A program made the position numbers and the translations under genes. From positions 434,001 to 498,000 of the forward strand of contig NZ_BMYT01000001.1 of the NCBI RefSeq assembly GCF_014652415.1: a stretch of DNA of 64,000 bases. Direction: 5' to 3'. Positions 12,308 through 20,174 of the stretch are shown one piece after another. Position 1 is the stretch's first letter. Every line of letters starts with the position of its first letter. Source of the stretch: Affinundibacterium macrobrachii (GTDB lineage Bacteria > Pseudomonadota > Gammaproteobacteria > Burkholderiales > Burkholderiaceae_D). The notes under the pieces are model-generated. The model ran no database searches. It was not told the origin of the DNA and worked only from the letters and a program-made list of their open reading frames with translations.

Positions 12308-12699
12308 AATCAAGCGTTCCGAAGAGGAAAAAATTGACTATATATCGAGCATAGCCTAACCGCAAGCAAAGACGAGGTAGAATTACCTGAGGTGGTAGGA
12401 GTTTTGATACTGTCGAAATAGAAATTTGAGGTGGTGAACTACCCGGAGAATCCGGGTAGTACCAACCTAGCTACCGTCACACATATCGGTTGTGTGTACA
12501 GCAGTTACGCTATCTTACTAAAGATTTATGACCAATATATGACTTTGGAATGCGAGGAAGAGTACCAATACGAGTGAGCATTCATCATCAAACAATACAA
12601 TGTAGCATTGACAAATATGCGCATTTAAATGCTATTCCGAAAAAACAAAAAGGGTCACAAGCATAAACTTGTAACCCTTTGTTTTTACTACATATTCTG
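12308..12699. other. Intergenic region with hairpins, upstream of the ChaN-like gene
   Basis: The gap of about 390 bp runs from the ChaN-like gene start to tRNA-His. It contains a perfect 10-bp hairpin with a GAA loop at 12438-12460 (ACTACCCGGA/TCCGGGTAGT), a weaker CACACA/TGTGTG hairpin near 12478-12497, two copies of GAGGTGGT at about 12390 and 12428, and the tRNA terminator at 12641-12686. No protein gene is convincing. A small RNA is possible but not shown. Confidence 0.5.
12641..12686 (-). terminator. Terminator of the tRNA-His transcript
   Basis: A long, nearly perfect hairpin (AAAACAAAAAGGGT...CAAG with CTTG...ACCCTTTGTTTT, loop CATAAA). On the minus strand it ends in a T-rich run. 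It lies just beyond the tRNA 3' end. Confidence 0.8.
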
Positions 12700-12775
12700 T
12701 GGGGTGGACGATGGGGCTCGAACCCACGACAACAGGAATCACAATCCTGGACTCTACCAACTGAGCTACGACCAC
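12700..12775 (-). tRNA. tRNA-His (anticodon GTG)
   Basis: A cloverleaf on the minus strand: D arm GCTCAGTTGGTAGAGT, anticodon stem-loop CAGGA-TTGTGAT-TCCTG, T arm GTGGG-TTCGAGC-CCCAT, and encoded CCA. A G precedes the first base and C73 is present, giving the G-1:C73 pair that marks tRNA-His. The acceptor stem (GTGGTCG with CGTCCAC) appears to have a U:U mismatch at pair 5:68. Confidence 0.95.
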
Positions 12776-12888
12776 CACTGAATCATTTAATAGCATCGCT
12801 ATCAAGTGAGCCTCGCATTATACGAGAAATTACCAATTCAGGCAAATACTTTCCGTTTTATAGGGCTAGTAACATTCCTAACAAAGGA

Positions 12889-12918
12889 CAAAAAAAGCCC
12901 GCTCAAATTCAGCGGGCT
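12889..12918 (-). terminator. Terminator after the DUF3079 gene
   Basis: The hairpin AGCCCGCT/AGCGGGCT gives a poly-T tail when read on the minus strand. It lies about 150 bp past the DUF3079 stop and before tRNA-His. Confidence 0.8.
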
Positions 12919-13066
12919 AACATCCTATCGAGATTAGGATTACAACAAACTCAACAAACATGGTGACTATAATGATTCTGCGCTAAGTCGAATCCATTTA
13001 TTACAAATTCTTACGACTTTCATGAATACGATACATAAGGCGTTTTCTCGACACCATACGCCTTCG

Positions 13067-13276
13067 CTAGGAATCAATTTCATGCTTGGGCACTAACTTG
13101 ATAACTTGTTCAGGACGACTAGGCTCCCAATCTGACCAATTCTCACCAAACAATTCGACAGGATGCGCTGTGCGATCCGAGCCATTTCCACATGCCATCG
13201 AGTTCGCTGGGCAATACAGATCGCATCCCCAACAAATTCGCTCTGGATTCTTGGGATGAATTGGAAATTTTTTCAT
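13067..13276 (-). CDS. DUF3079 family small protein
   Basis: A 69-residue protein beginning MKKFPIHPKNPERICWGC and carrying four cysteines in a pattern (CWGCDLYC...CGNGSDR) typical of DUF3079, a family common in Burkholderiales. The cysteines suggest zinc binding. The function is unknown. It is divergent from the marR gene, with a 243-bp spacer between them. Confidence 0.8.
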   Translation of the reverse strand: MKKFPIHPKNPERICWGCDLYCPANSMACGNGSDRTAHPVELFGENWSDWEPSRPEQVIKLVPKHEIDS

Positions 13277-13407
13277 TTGATTTACTTAACTTGTTTATTT
13301 GAAACAAGGTGCATCGATGTGCCCTACTCCAAAATTGATATCGACAGCACACAAAATATCAGGCTAGCGCCAAAACTAACTTGAATCAGATTCCAACATC
13401 TTAGTTT

Positions 13408-13430
13408 TTTATATCACAGCATGATATAAA
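13408..13430. promoter_or_regulatory. Palindromic candidate operator upstream of marR
   Basis: A perfect inverted repeat TTTATATCA-N5-TGATATAAA, about 90 bp upstream of the marR ATG and in the spacer between divergent genes. MarR dimers bind such palindromes, so autoregulation is a reasonable inference but is not shown. Confidence 0.5.
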
Positions 13431-13519
13431 ATAGCATTCCAGCCCCTTCAAATATTGTTTTAGCACAAGAAAAATCACGACTAACCGATCACAAACAAAA
13501 TCATCATAAAAATTCATTC

Positions 13520-13957
13520 ATGGAAAAGCAAAGCGCGAAGATGCAGAAAAAACTGAACAAATACGACTTCGAGCAACTAGCCGACTTTCGTTACCAGCTA
13601 AGAATTTTTTTGAGATTTAGTGAAGAGATAACACAGCAGCATGGAATTACGGTGCTGCAGTATTTATTGTTATTACAAATAAAAGGCTATCCAGGACGAG
13701 ACTGGGCCAGCATTAGCGAACTCGCTGAGCGACTTCAGTCTCATCATCACGGCGTGGTAACACTGGTGAATCGATGTGAAAAAGCAGGCTTACTTACACG
13801 TCGAGTCAGCCAAATCGACAAACGCCGAGTTGAAATCCAACTCACAAAAAAGGGAGATCAGTTAGTCAATCAGATTGCAGAACTTCATCAAGATCAAGTT
13901 GGCCACTTGAAGCAGGTGCTCGGACGCGTGTTTGAAGCGGATAGCGCGCGAGACTAA
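13520..13957 (+). CDS. MarR-family transcriptional regulator
   Basis: A 145-residue winged helix-turn-helix protein with the MarR layout: an N-terminal dimerisation helix, recognition region ISELAERLQSHHHGVVTLVNRCEKAGLLTR and the wing motif DKRRVEIQLTKKG. MarR proteins are dimeric repressors usually responding to small ligands. Its stop lies one base before the start of the HPP/CBS membrane protein gene, so the two form an operon and the regulator may control that gene. Confidence 0.9.
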   Translation: MEKQSAKMQKKLNKYDFEQLADFRYQLRIFLRFSEEITQQHGITVLQYLLLLQIKGYPGRDWASISELAERLQSHHHGVVTLVNRCEKAGLLTRRVSQIDKRRVEIQLTKKGDQLVNQIAELHQDQVGHLKQVLGRVFEADSARD

Positions 13958-13958
13958 T

Positions 13959-15143
13959 ATGAATTTTTCTATGCTATTTATGCGCATCAGGCACATGTTC
14001 ACATCTATTGTTCCCGCTTCAATTCAAATTAATTTGATCGAGCGAATACGTGCAAGTTGTGGCGCTTTATTAGGAATATTAATAACAGGATTGATCAGCC
14101 ATCAAACTTTAGGAGATGGCAGTGAACTGCCTTTTTTGATTACGCCGATGGGTGCATCTGCGGTACTTCTTTTTGCGCTTCCATCTAGCCCACTCGCTCA
14201 ACCTTGGTCTATTCTGCTAGGTAACACCATTTCAGCCGCGGTCGGCGTTGGCTGCGCCAGCGTATTAGGAAATACTCCATTTGCAGCGGCCATCGCGGTT
14301 GCATTAGCGACGGCAGCGATGTTTGCGAGTAACAGTCTGCATCCTCCTGGTGGAGCCATCGCTTTATCTGCCGTCTTAGGCGGACCTAGTATTCAAGCAC
14401 AAGGCTTTCTTTATATCATTTCGCCTGTGGCTTTGAACTCGGTGGTGTTACTCATCATGGCCTTGATTTTCAACAACCTAACAAAACATCGCTATCCTCA
14501 TCTTCATACCGAAGCGAAAAATCTTCACAAGACAAACGATCTAGCACCGGGTGAGCGCTTAGGATTTAAATCAGAAGACTTAGATTTCGCTATCAACCAA
14601 TTTAATGAAGTGCTAGATATCAATCGCGATAATCTAGAAAAGTTATTTCGGCAGGCTGAAATGCACAGTTATCAACGTCGCTTTCAAGCTATGACCTGCG
14701 CTGACATTATGTCTCGCGATATCGTGAGAATCACGTATGAGACACCATTGGAAGAAGCATGGCAACTTTTACGCAAGCATAAAATTAAAGCACTGCCGGT
14801 GGTCGATGATACCCAAAAGGTGATTGGGATTCTGACGCTGATCGATTTTATGAAGCACGCGAATCTCGATGTGTATCAAGATTATGAAATCAAGCTAAGG
14901 CAATTAATTCAAAGCACAACAGAACTAAGTTCGGGTCGCCCACAAGTTGTTGGGCAGATTATGACTACTTCTGTATTAACTGCCGGTATCGATACCCACA
15001 TTGCGTTTTTGGTACCTATGCTGTCAGATGCTGGCATGCATCACATTCCAATTATCGACGAACAAGCAAAACTAGTCGGCATCGTCACGCAATCTGACTT
15101 AATTGCCGGACTATTCCGAGCGCGCTTGAATGATGCTAGCTAA
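13959..15143 (+). CDS. HPP-family membrane protein with CBS domain pair
   Basis: A 394-residue protein. The N-terminal 180 residues form an HPP-family membrane domain of about five segments, with LITPMGASAVLLFALPSSPLAQP and the signature SLHPPGGAIAL. The C-terminal half holds two CBS domains (MSRDIVRITYETPLEEAW...ALPVVDD and MTTSVLTAGIDTHIAFLVP...HIPIIDE), which usually sense adenine nucleotides. Some HPP proteins transport nitrite. The substrate here is unknown. The ATG at 13959 follows the marR stop directly. Confidence 0.85.
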   Translation: MNFSMLFMRIRHMFTSIVPASIQINLIERIRASCGALLGILITGLISHQTLGDGSELPFLITPMGASAVLLFALPSSPLAQPWSILLGNTISAAVGVGCASVLGNTPFAAAIAVALATAAMFASNSLHPPGGAIALSAVLGGPSIQAQGFLYIISPVALNSVVLLIMALIFNNLTKHRYPHLHTEAKNLHKTNDLAPGERLGFKSEDLDFAINQFNEVLDINRDNLEKLFRQAEMHSYQRRFQAMTCADIMSRDIVRITYETPLEEAWQLLRKHKIKALPVVDDTQKVIGILTLIDFMKHANLDVYQDYEIKLRQLIQSTTELSSGRPQVVGQIMTTSVLTAGIDTHIAFLVPMLSDAGMHHIPIIDEQAKLVGIVTQSDLIAGLFRARLNDAS

Positions 15144-15196
15144 CTAAGCAAATACAGAATTAAATCAATTATGAAATATCAGCACTGCCGAGTGTG

Positions 15197-15234
15197 GGTG
15201 AATTTACAGGCATTGCACCTGTAAATTTTTCACC
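15197..15234. terminator. Probable terminator hairpin between the HPP gene and dusA
   Basis: A long hairpin (GGTGAA-TTTACAGG / CCTGTAAA-TTT-TTCACC) lies between convergent genes. It has no long terminal T-run, so it is a moderate call. Confidence 0.5.
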
Positions 15235-15270
15235 AATATTGGAAGTAGAACGACCAAATTGCTAAGTAAA

Positions 15271-16305
15271 TTAGACCAACAAATCCGGATTAGCGTCCTT
15301 CACTTTAAGCAAAGCTTCCATCAACAATTGCGGATTTCCATCGGCAAGTTTTTTGGAATCGGACAAGGTTTGGCGAAACGCGCGCGCACCGATCAAACCA
15401 AATGTCAGACCTAACATGTGTCGCGTAATACTATTTAACTTCAGACCTTTTCCGCCATCACCATGTTTGCTTAGCTGTTCAGAGATATATGGGATCATGG
15501 CTAACACAACTTGTTCACGTGAACGCGATGAAGCTTGATCGCCGTAATATCGTTGATCAAAACTATTCATGACATAAGGGTTATGGTAAGCCTCACGCCC
15601 CAACATCACGCCATCGACATGCAATAGATGTGTATCAATCTCTTCTACCGTTTTGATACCGCCATTGATAATGATTTCCAGAGTAGGAAAATCTTTCTTT
15701 AATTGGTAAGCGTAGTCATATTTCAACGGTGGCACTTCACGATTTTCTTTTGGTGATAGGCCTTTAAGAATCGCGTTTCGTGCATGCACGATAAACGTTT
15801 TACAGCCGGCATCGGCCACTTGCCCAACAAAATCACGAACAAAATCATACGAGTCAACTTGATCAATGCCAATTCGGTGCTTCACGGTGACATCGATATC
15901 AACCACGTCACGCATAGCTTTGACACAATCAGCAACCAACTGCGGCTCGGCCATCAAACAAGCACCAAATGCACCTTTTTGTACGCGCTCAGATGGACAG
16001 CCACAATTTAAATTAATTTCATCGTAGCCCCACTCCTGTCCACGCTTCGCAGCACTTGCCAAATCCGCTGGTTCGCTACCACCTAGCTGTAAAGCGACGG
16101 GATGCTCTTCCTCGTTGAAATCTAAATGACGTCCTAGATCACCATATAAAATTGCGCCAGTCGTTACCATCTCGGTATACAACCAAGTATGACGAGAAAT
16201 ATAGCGATGAAACAGACGACAATGGCGATCAGACCAATCCATCATGGGAGCTACGGAAATTGTTCTGCGTGGTATTGAGGGGCTTTTGTCTATGGTGATG
16301 CTCAT
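15271..16305 (-). CDS. dusA: tRNA-dihydrouridine synthase A, N-terminus supplied by the prophage
   Basis: A 344-residue FMN enzyme that reduces U20/U20a in tRNA D loops. Motifs are SVAPMMDWSDRHCR near residue 20, NLNCGCPSERVQKGAFGACLM with the catalytic Cys, VKHRIGID, and INGGI in the phosphate-binding region. The prophage integrated in codons for MMDWSD, so residues 1 to about 18 (MSITIDKSPSIPRRT) come from phage DNA. The original host start (GTG, reading MNSPIIPSRRISVAPMMDWS) remains beyond attR. The reading frame is intact, so function is probably preserved under a phage-end promoter. Confidence 0.95.
   Translation of the reverse strand: MSITIDKSPSIPRRTISVAPMMDWSDRHCRLFHRYISRHTWLYTEMVTTGAILYGDLGRHLDFNEEEHPVALQLGGSEPADLASAAKRGQEWGYDEINLNCGCPSERVQKGAFGACLMAEPQLVADCVKAMRDVVDIDVTVKHRIGIDQVDSYDFVRDFVGQVADAGCKTFIVHARNAILKGLSPKENREVPPLKYDYAYQLKKDFPTLEIIINGGIKTVEEIDTHLLHVDGVMLGREAYHNPYVMNSFDQRYYGDQASSRSREQVVLAMIPYISEQLSKHGDGGKGLKLNSITRHMLGLTFGLIGARAFRQTLSDSKKLADGNPQLLMEALLKVKDANPDLLV
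16229..16248. repeat. attL core (20-bp direct repeat)
   Basis: The 20 bp beginning TCAGACCAATCC and ending ATCATGGG are repeated exactly at 52631-52650. They lie inside dusA over the MMDWSD codons. The dusA 5' end is a known integration hot spot for tyrosine-recombinase prophages. Confidence 0.9.
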
Positions 16306-16363
16306 TTATTTAACGCTGAATCTTATTTAAACTTAATCAAACTTATGCTATTTTAGCGACGCG

Positions 16364-16384
16364 CTACGGATTTATTACGGATTT
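16364..16384. repeat. Candidate integrase arm-type sites, attL side
   Basis: Two TACGGATT repeats spaced 11 bp apart (CTACGGATTTATTACGGATTT). A copy with one mismatch lies near attR at 52577-52597 in the same orientation. Both are inside the prophage, as expected for arm sites of a tyrosine integrase. Confidence 0.6.
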
Positions 16385-16397
16385 TTCAAAGGCTAAA

Positions 16398-17408
16398 ATG
16401 GCATCGATACGATTAAGAAATGGGTCATGGGTTGCAGACATTCGCCGCAAAGGGCATAAGTCTATCAGTAAATCGTTTCCGACCAAAGGAAAGGCGCAAG
16501 TGTGGGCGCGGGAGGTCGAGGCGCAAATGGATGCGCTTGAATTTAAAGACGCGCGCGGGCTCACTGGAATTACTGTCAAAGAACTAATAAATCGATACAA
16601 AAAAGAAATTGGCGAGATCGCACCATTTCGCCGCTCTAAAACACTATCACTCGACACCTGGATAAAGACGCATGGCGAATTAACCGTTGCTGAACTGACT
16701 GCTGATTGCTTGATCGACTGGGTCACGCAACGCGCAAAAACAGTGAGCGGGTCCACAATTGCTGTTGAGCTTGCGTACCTAGGCGTAGTGCTGCGCACCG
16801 CAAAAGAGCTTTGGCGCTTACCAGTAGATAACACAATTACCACAACCGCTCGCGGCAGTCTAAAGTATCTTGGGATATCTGCGAAAAGCAAACACCGAGA
16901 GCGCAGACCAACACAAAAAGAGATCGACGATATCTGTCTCTATTTCACGACCAAGCGCCGACAAAAAGTGCCCATGGAAGATCTCATCCTATTTGCGATC
17001 GCCACCGCCATGCGTCTCGGAGAAATCCTACGTCTACAATGGGACGACATCAATCCTACCGACAAAACCATTATCATTAGAAACCGAAAACACCCCACTG
17101 AAAAAGAAGGAAACGATCAAGAAGTGCCACTGTTGGGAGCTGCTTATGACATAGCGATGCGCCAGCCAAAGACCAATGATCGAATCTTCCCCATTACCGA
17201 AGGGACCGTGAGCAGCCTTTTCCCCCGCGCATGCAACGCACTTGACATCAAAGACTTGCGCTTTCACGATCTACGACACGAGGGAGTTAGCCGTTTCTTT
17301 GAGCAAAAATACTCAATTGAGCAAGTTGCCTTACTATCTGGCCACCGCGATTGGAAAATGCTAGCACGCTATACACAAGTTAAAGCCAAGGATTTGCACC
17401 GTTCGTAA
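16398..17408 (+). CDS. Phage tyrosine recombinase (integrase)
   Basis: A 336-residue integrase. The N-terminal 60 residues resemble an arm-binding domain, residues 60-150 a SAM-like core-binding domain, and the C-terminus a catalytic domain with Arg in TAMRLGEILRLQWDD, HxxR in HDLRHEG, His in LLSGHRDWKML and the nucleophile Tyr in ARYTQ. It catalyses site-specific integration and excision at dusA. It lies just inside attL, facing into the prophage. No strong ribosome site precedes the ATG. Confidence 0.95.
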   Translation: MASIRLRNGSWVADIRRKGHKSISKSFPTKGKAQVWAREVEAQMDALEFKDARGLTGITVKELINRYKKEIGEIAPFRRSKTLSLDTWIKTHGELTVAELTADCLIDWVTQRAKTVSGSTIAVELAYLGVVLRTAKELWRLPVDNTITTTARGSLKYLGISAKSKHRERRPTQKEIDDICLYFTTKRRQKVPMEDLILFAIATAMRLGEILRLQWDDINPTDKTIIIRNRKHPTEKEGNDQEVPLLGAAYDIAMRQPKTNDRIFPITEGTVSSLFPRACNALDIKDLRFHDLRHEGVSRFFEQKYSIEQVALLSGHRDWKMLARYTQVKAKDLHRS

Positions 17409-17424
17409 TAGCGGAGCAAATAAA

Positions 17425-17775
17425 CTACCTCCCCTCCTGCCCTTTTGGTGCATCGCCTGTAATAATTAACCAAGACTGAGCATATTCAGCAACGCCCTCG
17501 GGCGTCGTCACTTGTTCAAATCCGGTCAGAACAAATCGGCTACCGTCAATCCAAAGTATCTGCGCATCGAGAAGATAAGCCGTGCAATTGCCAAGCTTGA
17601 ACTCAGCTCTACGCGACATTCGATGCAGCTGGCTTGATGTTGTTTCGCGCAGACTCAGGATGCCAATGTTTGCTGGATGGTAGCGATCAAATAAGCGCCC
17701 TTTCGGCCTCGCAATACCCCGCTCGCGCATTTCTAGCATGTAGCATTTCATGATCTCATAATACTGTATATGCAT
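17425..17775 (-). CDS. Phage hypothetical protein
   Basis: A 116-residue protein, basic in its first half, with no signal peptide or membrane segment. I do not recognise a domain. It converges with the integrase gene. The start may be the ATG at 17775 or an internal Met (MKCYMLEM). It is separated from the late operon by a plus-strand gene, so it is probably transcribed independently. Confidence 0.6.
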   Translation of the reverse strand: MHIQYYEIMKCYMLEMRERGIARPKGRLFDRYHPANIGILSLRETTSSQLHRMSRRAEFKLGNCTAYLLDAQILWIDGSRFVLTGFEQVTTPEGVAEYAQSWLIITGDAPKGQEGR

Positions 17776-17915
17776 TCAGTAAAACGGAGATTATAAAGGA
17801 TTTTTTTGGAATAATCTGTTTCAATAAAATAATTAAAAATTTATTTCACTTTGTATGCCAATCAAGAAAATGGTGTTTAAAATTATCACGCATTTAACTT
17901 TAAAGGAGTGCAAAG

Positions 17916-18245
17916 ATGTCACAAATTCTTGATCCGCGCCTTGGGCCACTAACAAAAGATGATCTTCAATTCAATTATCCACCAGGTGCTGCAACCGGTG
18001 ATAACCCTAATCTTCGTGGCACACCAGACAATGTTTTGCTCAATCGCCATGAATGGTATGAAATGCTCTACTTTTGCAATAAGTTTGCCATTGATTGCTG
18101 TAAAGAACGTGACTTGGCAAGCATGGTGTCATTTGCCAAACGAACTGAACGCATAGTCCAACGACAAGCGCCCGACTATTTACGAAGCCAAACACACATT
18201 ATTGATTGGCTAAAAAGGAATTGGGATTTTTTCCAACATATATAG
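17916..18245 (+). CDS. Phage hypothetical protein, lone plus-strand gene
   Basis: A 109-residue soluble protein with a strong AAAGGAG ribosome site before the ATG. It starts MSQILDPRLGPLTKDDL, has a Cys-containing helical middle (FCNKFAIDCCKE) and a Trp-rich end. No domain is recognised. It lies on the opposite strand to the late genes, behind an AT-rich spacer that probably holds its own promoter, an arrangement typical of accessory genes expressed from a lysogen. It ends only 3 bp from the convergent Rz gene. Confidence 0.65.
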   Translation: MSQILDPRLGPLTKDDLQFNYPPGAATGDNPNLRGTPDNVLLNRHEWYEMLYFCNKFAIDCCKERDLASMVSFAKRTERIVQRQAPDYLRSQTHIIDWLKRNWDFFQHI

Positions 18246-18248
18246 AAA

Positions 18249-18737
18249 CTAATCAGCAAAACACCCAGCCAACCGGACTTCCTGTTTAAACGACTCGAAG
18301 TCCTTAATCACTTGGTCTCGGTCGTGAGCGAATCTGAGAAGACCTTCCTCAACAGCTCTTGGGAGTCTAACGGTCTTTTCTTCTTCATTTCCGCTGGTTC
18401 GGGCTGTTTCTTCTGTTCTAGCGGGACATAGACCACTTCGGGCGATGCGCAGCCCTGCAACGCGACCAGCGCGAACATCAGCGACATACTTATTAAACTT
18501 TGCATCAAATTCGATTTTTGTTTTTGCATGATTTTCTCTTTCGGTTTTTAGATCGGATGCGATCTGCTTAAATTCGCGCTCTTTTTCTTCGACCGCTGCG
18601 CTTGATACCGCCTTGGCCTTGCTTCGTTCCTCCATGCGGCCTTGCTGTCTGTAATGCTCTGGCAAGGTCGTTGCCCAATAAGCTGCACCGGCTAATGCGA
18701 CTGCGATCACGAATTTAAATTCTGTTGGAATGCTCAT
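18249..18737 (-). CDS. Rz-like inner membrane spanin (i-spanin)
   Basis: A 162-residue protein with one N-terminal membrane segment (FVIAVALAGAAYWATTL) followed by a long charged coiled coil (residues 35-100, e.g. KEREFKQIASDLKTERENH) and a periplasmic C-terminus. This is the i-spanin layout, acting in the last step of lysis by fusing inner and outer membranes. The o-spanin gene is nested within it in another frame, as in lambda Rz/Rz1. Its ATG overlaps the stop of the transglycosylase gene (ATGA). Confidence 0.8.
   Translation of the reverse strand: MSIPTEFKFVIAVALAGAAYWATTLPEHYRQQGRMEERSKAKAVSSAAVEEKEREFKQIASDLKTERENHAKTKIEFDAKFNKYVADVRAGRVAGLRIARSGLCPARTEETARTSGNEEEKTVRLPRAVEEGLLRFAHDRDQVIKDFESFKQEVRLAGCFAD
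18308..18529 (-). CDS. Rz1-like outer membrane spanin (o-spanin) nested in Rz
   Basis: A 73-residue lipoprotein entirely embedded in the Rz gene in a different frame. It has a signal sequence ending in a lipobox (ALVALQGC, Cys at about residue 27) and a mature part with Pro (PLEQKKQPEP) and many charged residues. Rz1 proteins anchor in the outer membrane and bind the C-terminus of Rz through the periplasm. The nested arrangement and lipobox together make this a confident call despite its length. Confidence 0.82.
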   Translation of the reverse strand: MQKQKSNLMQSLISMSLMFALVALQGCASPEVVYVPLEQKKQPEPAEMKKKRPLDSQELLRKVFSDSLTTETK

Positions 18738-19705
18738 GTTTTCACCTGGACGAAGCGCACGTATTTTTGGTACCGAACGTCGAACACATTAAAGACGTGT
18801 TCGCGATTGATTTCGCAAGCGGACTGGCCATAACCTTTCCACCGCACCTTTGACTTTAAGCAGACGTGTTCGACATTGCCAACCCACTTTTGCGGATCGC
18901 AGCCCGGGCGTTGACCGCATGCGCGGCGCTCTGATTGCATGCCAGCATAGCCACCGTTGTATGCTGCATCACACATACGCAAGACCTCACTTGGCTCTTT
19001 GACCAAGCGCGACAAGCGCATATAGCAATCGCGGTTGATCACGACGATGGCGCGCAGCTGCAAATCTGGCCGTTGGTAGACGTTAGACCATGACCACTCA
19101 CTTAGCCCAGCATCGAGCAGCTTGGTTGCTGCTAGTGCGTCGAATCGGATCGATCCGTCTTTATTGTATGCGCGAGTGATTTGCCCGAAGCCTGCGCCCT
19201 CTTCTCGATCCGTTTTTAGGCGTGACACTGGTGACCAGCACTTGCTATGTTTAAGATCAATACAGCTCTCTTGCTCTACTAGGCTGCACAGCGCAGCTGG
19301 CATTGGGTGACCTTGCCAGAGTTGCGATCGCTGATCTTGCAGCATCGGGCAGTATCGCTCAGCGGCTGCAGGGACGTAGGTTCGCACGTCTTGCGCATGG
19401 GCGCGAGTTGAAAAGATCAGCGCAGCCACGCAGATAAATATCGTGACAGCCAGCACGATAATCGCTGATGCGATGTTGCCGTTTTTGGCTTCTTTAACGT
19501 GGTCCGATAACTTGATGTAATCGAAGACAAATTTTCGTAAGAAATGGGCGGCCGTAAATGCGATACCGACTGTAATAAAGTTCATGAGCATATCGCGCGT
19601 TGAGCCCCCTCGATCTGGATCTGTCCAAAACAGTAGCGCGATCACTACCACCGGAATACCCCAAACGCCCCAAGTGCGTTTGCGTGTAAAGAAATTTTTA
19701 ATCAT
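18734..19705 (-). CDS. Lytic transglycosylase-like endolysin with N-terminal membrane region
   Basis: A 323-residue protein. The first 115 residues contain three hydrophobic segments (WGIPVVVIALLFW, MLMNFITVGIAFTAAHFL, ASAIIVLAVTIFICVAALIF) ending ARAHAQ like a signal cleavage site. The rest resembles a goose-lysozyme or Slt-type fold, with a likely catalytic Glu in SLVEQES, GAGFGQITRAY and AAYNGGYAGM. It should cut peptidoglycan glycan strands during lysis. The ATG at 19705 overlaps the stop of the upstream 56-residue gene. A longer frame to 19783 has no family likeness. Confidence 0.75.
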   Translation of the reverse strand: MIKNFFTRKRTWGVWGIPVVVIALLFWTDPDRGGSTRDMLMNFITVGIAFTAAHFLRKFVFDYIKLSDHVKEAKNGNIASAIIVLAVTIFICVAALIFSTRAHAQDVRTYVPAAAERYCPMLQDQRSQLWQGHPMPAALCSLVEQESCIDLKHSKCWSPVSRLKTDREEGAGFGQITRAYNKDGSIRFDALAATKLLDAGLSEWSWSNVYQRPDLQLRAIVVINRDCYMRLSRLVKEPSEVLRMCDAAYNGGYAGMQSERRACGQRPGCDPQKWVGNVEHVCLKSKVRWKGYGQSACEINREHVFNVFDVRYQKYVRFVQVKT

Positions 19706-19872
19706 TTTTTCCACCCACTGTTGATTAATACAAAATAGAGAAAAGCAGCAAGACCGACAGAAAACAGACTCGCAAAAGCCCACTTGCCGAACGTGGCAAA
19801 CTGTTTATCTAACCACTCGGTAATTGCTTCTTTGATGAGCTCTTTGCGTTCGTTTTTATCTAAGTCTGGCAT
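19702..19872 (-). CDS. Small holin-like membrane protein
   Basis: A 56-residue ORF: a charged helix (MPDLDKNERKELIKEAITEW), then one hydrophobic segment (FASLFSVGLAAFLYFVLI) and a basic end. Its TGA overlaps the ATG of the transglycosylase gene (ATGA), showing translational coupling. Position directly before the lysin and a single membrane span suit a small holin or holin-like protein, but no family motif is seen. An AGGGATAG site precedes the ATG. Confidence 0.65.
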   Translation of the reverse strand: MPDLDKNERKELIKEAITEWLDKQFATFGKWAFASLFSVGLAAFLYFVLINSGWKK

Positions 19873-19896
19873 TGCTATCCCTTTCTAAAATGAGGT

Positions 19897-20169
19897 TTAT
19901 TGACGCATTTCTGGCGGCATCTGGTACCGCGTTTTTTCTTTTTCATATGCACGTCGACAATGTTCTAAATCGTTGTTTTGAAAGTAAAACAAAACGTCGA
20001 CAACAAAACCAAACACCTTGTATGGATAGCGATGCTGCAAACGACCGCAACGACTGGAGAAAGTCTCATCTGCCCACGTGTTCCAAGAGAAAGGGAACAG
20101 CCACACGTTCAGCAATTGGTCAAACGAGATAAACATTTGAGTTAGTCCGTGCAAGAGTAGTTTGCGCAT
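19897..20169 (-). CDS. Small phage protein of the late lysis/tail border
   Basis: A 90-residue protein starting MRKLLLHGLTQMFISFDQLLNV. The FDQLLNV...WADETFSSR pattern is familiar from many phage late regions, but I know of no assigned function. It has an amphipathic N-terminus and no clear membrane span. It sits 5 bp after the DUF4376-like gene and 24 bp before the holin-like gene, so it belongs to the late operon. Confidence 0.65.
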   Translation of the reverse strand: MRKLLLHGLTQMFISFDQLLNVWLFPFSWNTWADETFSSRCGRLQHRYPYKVFGFVVDVLFYFQNNDLEHCRRAYEKEKTRYQMPPEMRQ

Positions 20170-20174
20170 TTTTA

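Noticed and set aside
12679..12966. Open frame on the plus strand across tRNA-His
   Set aside because: It runs through the tRNA and a terminator; a chance frame.
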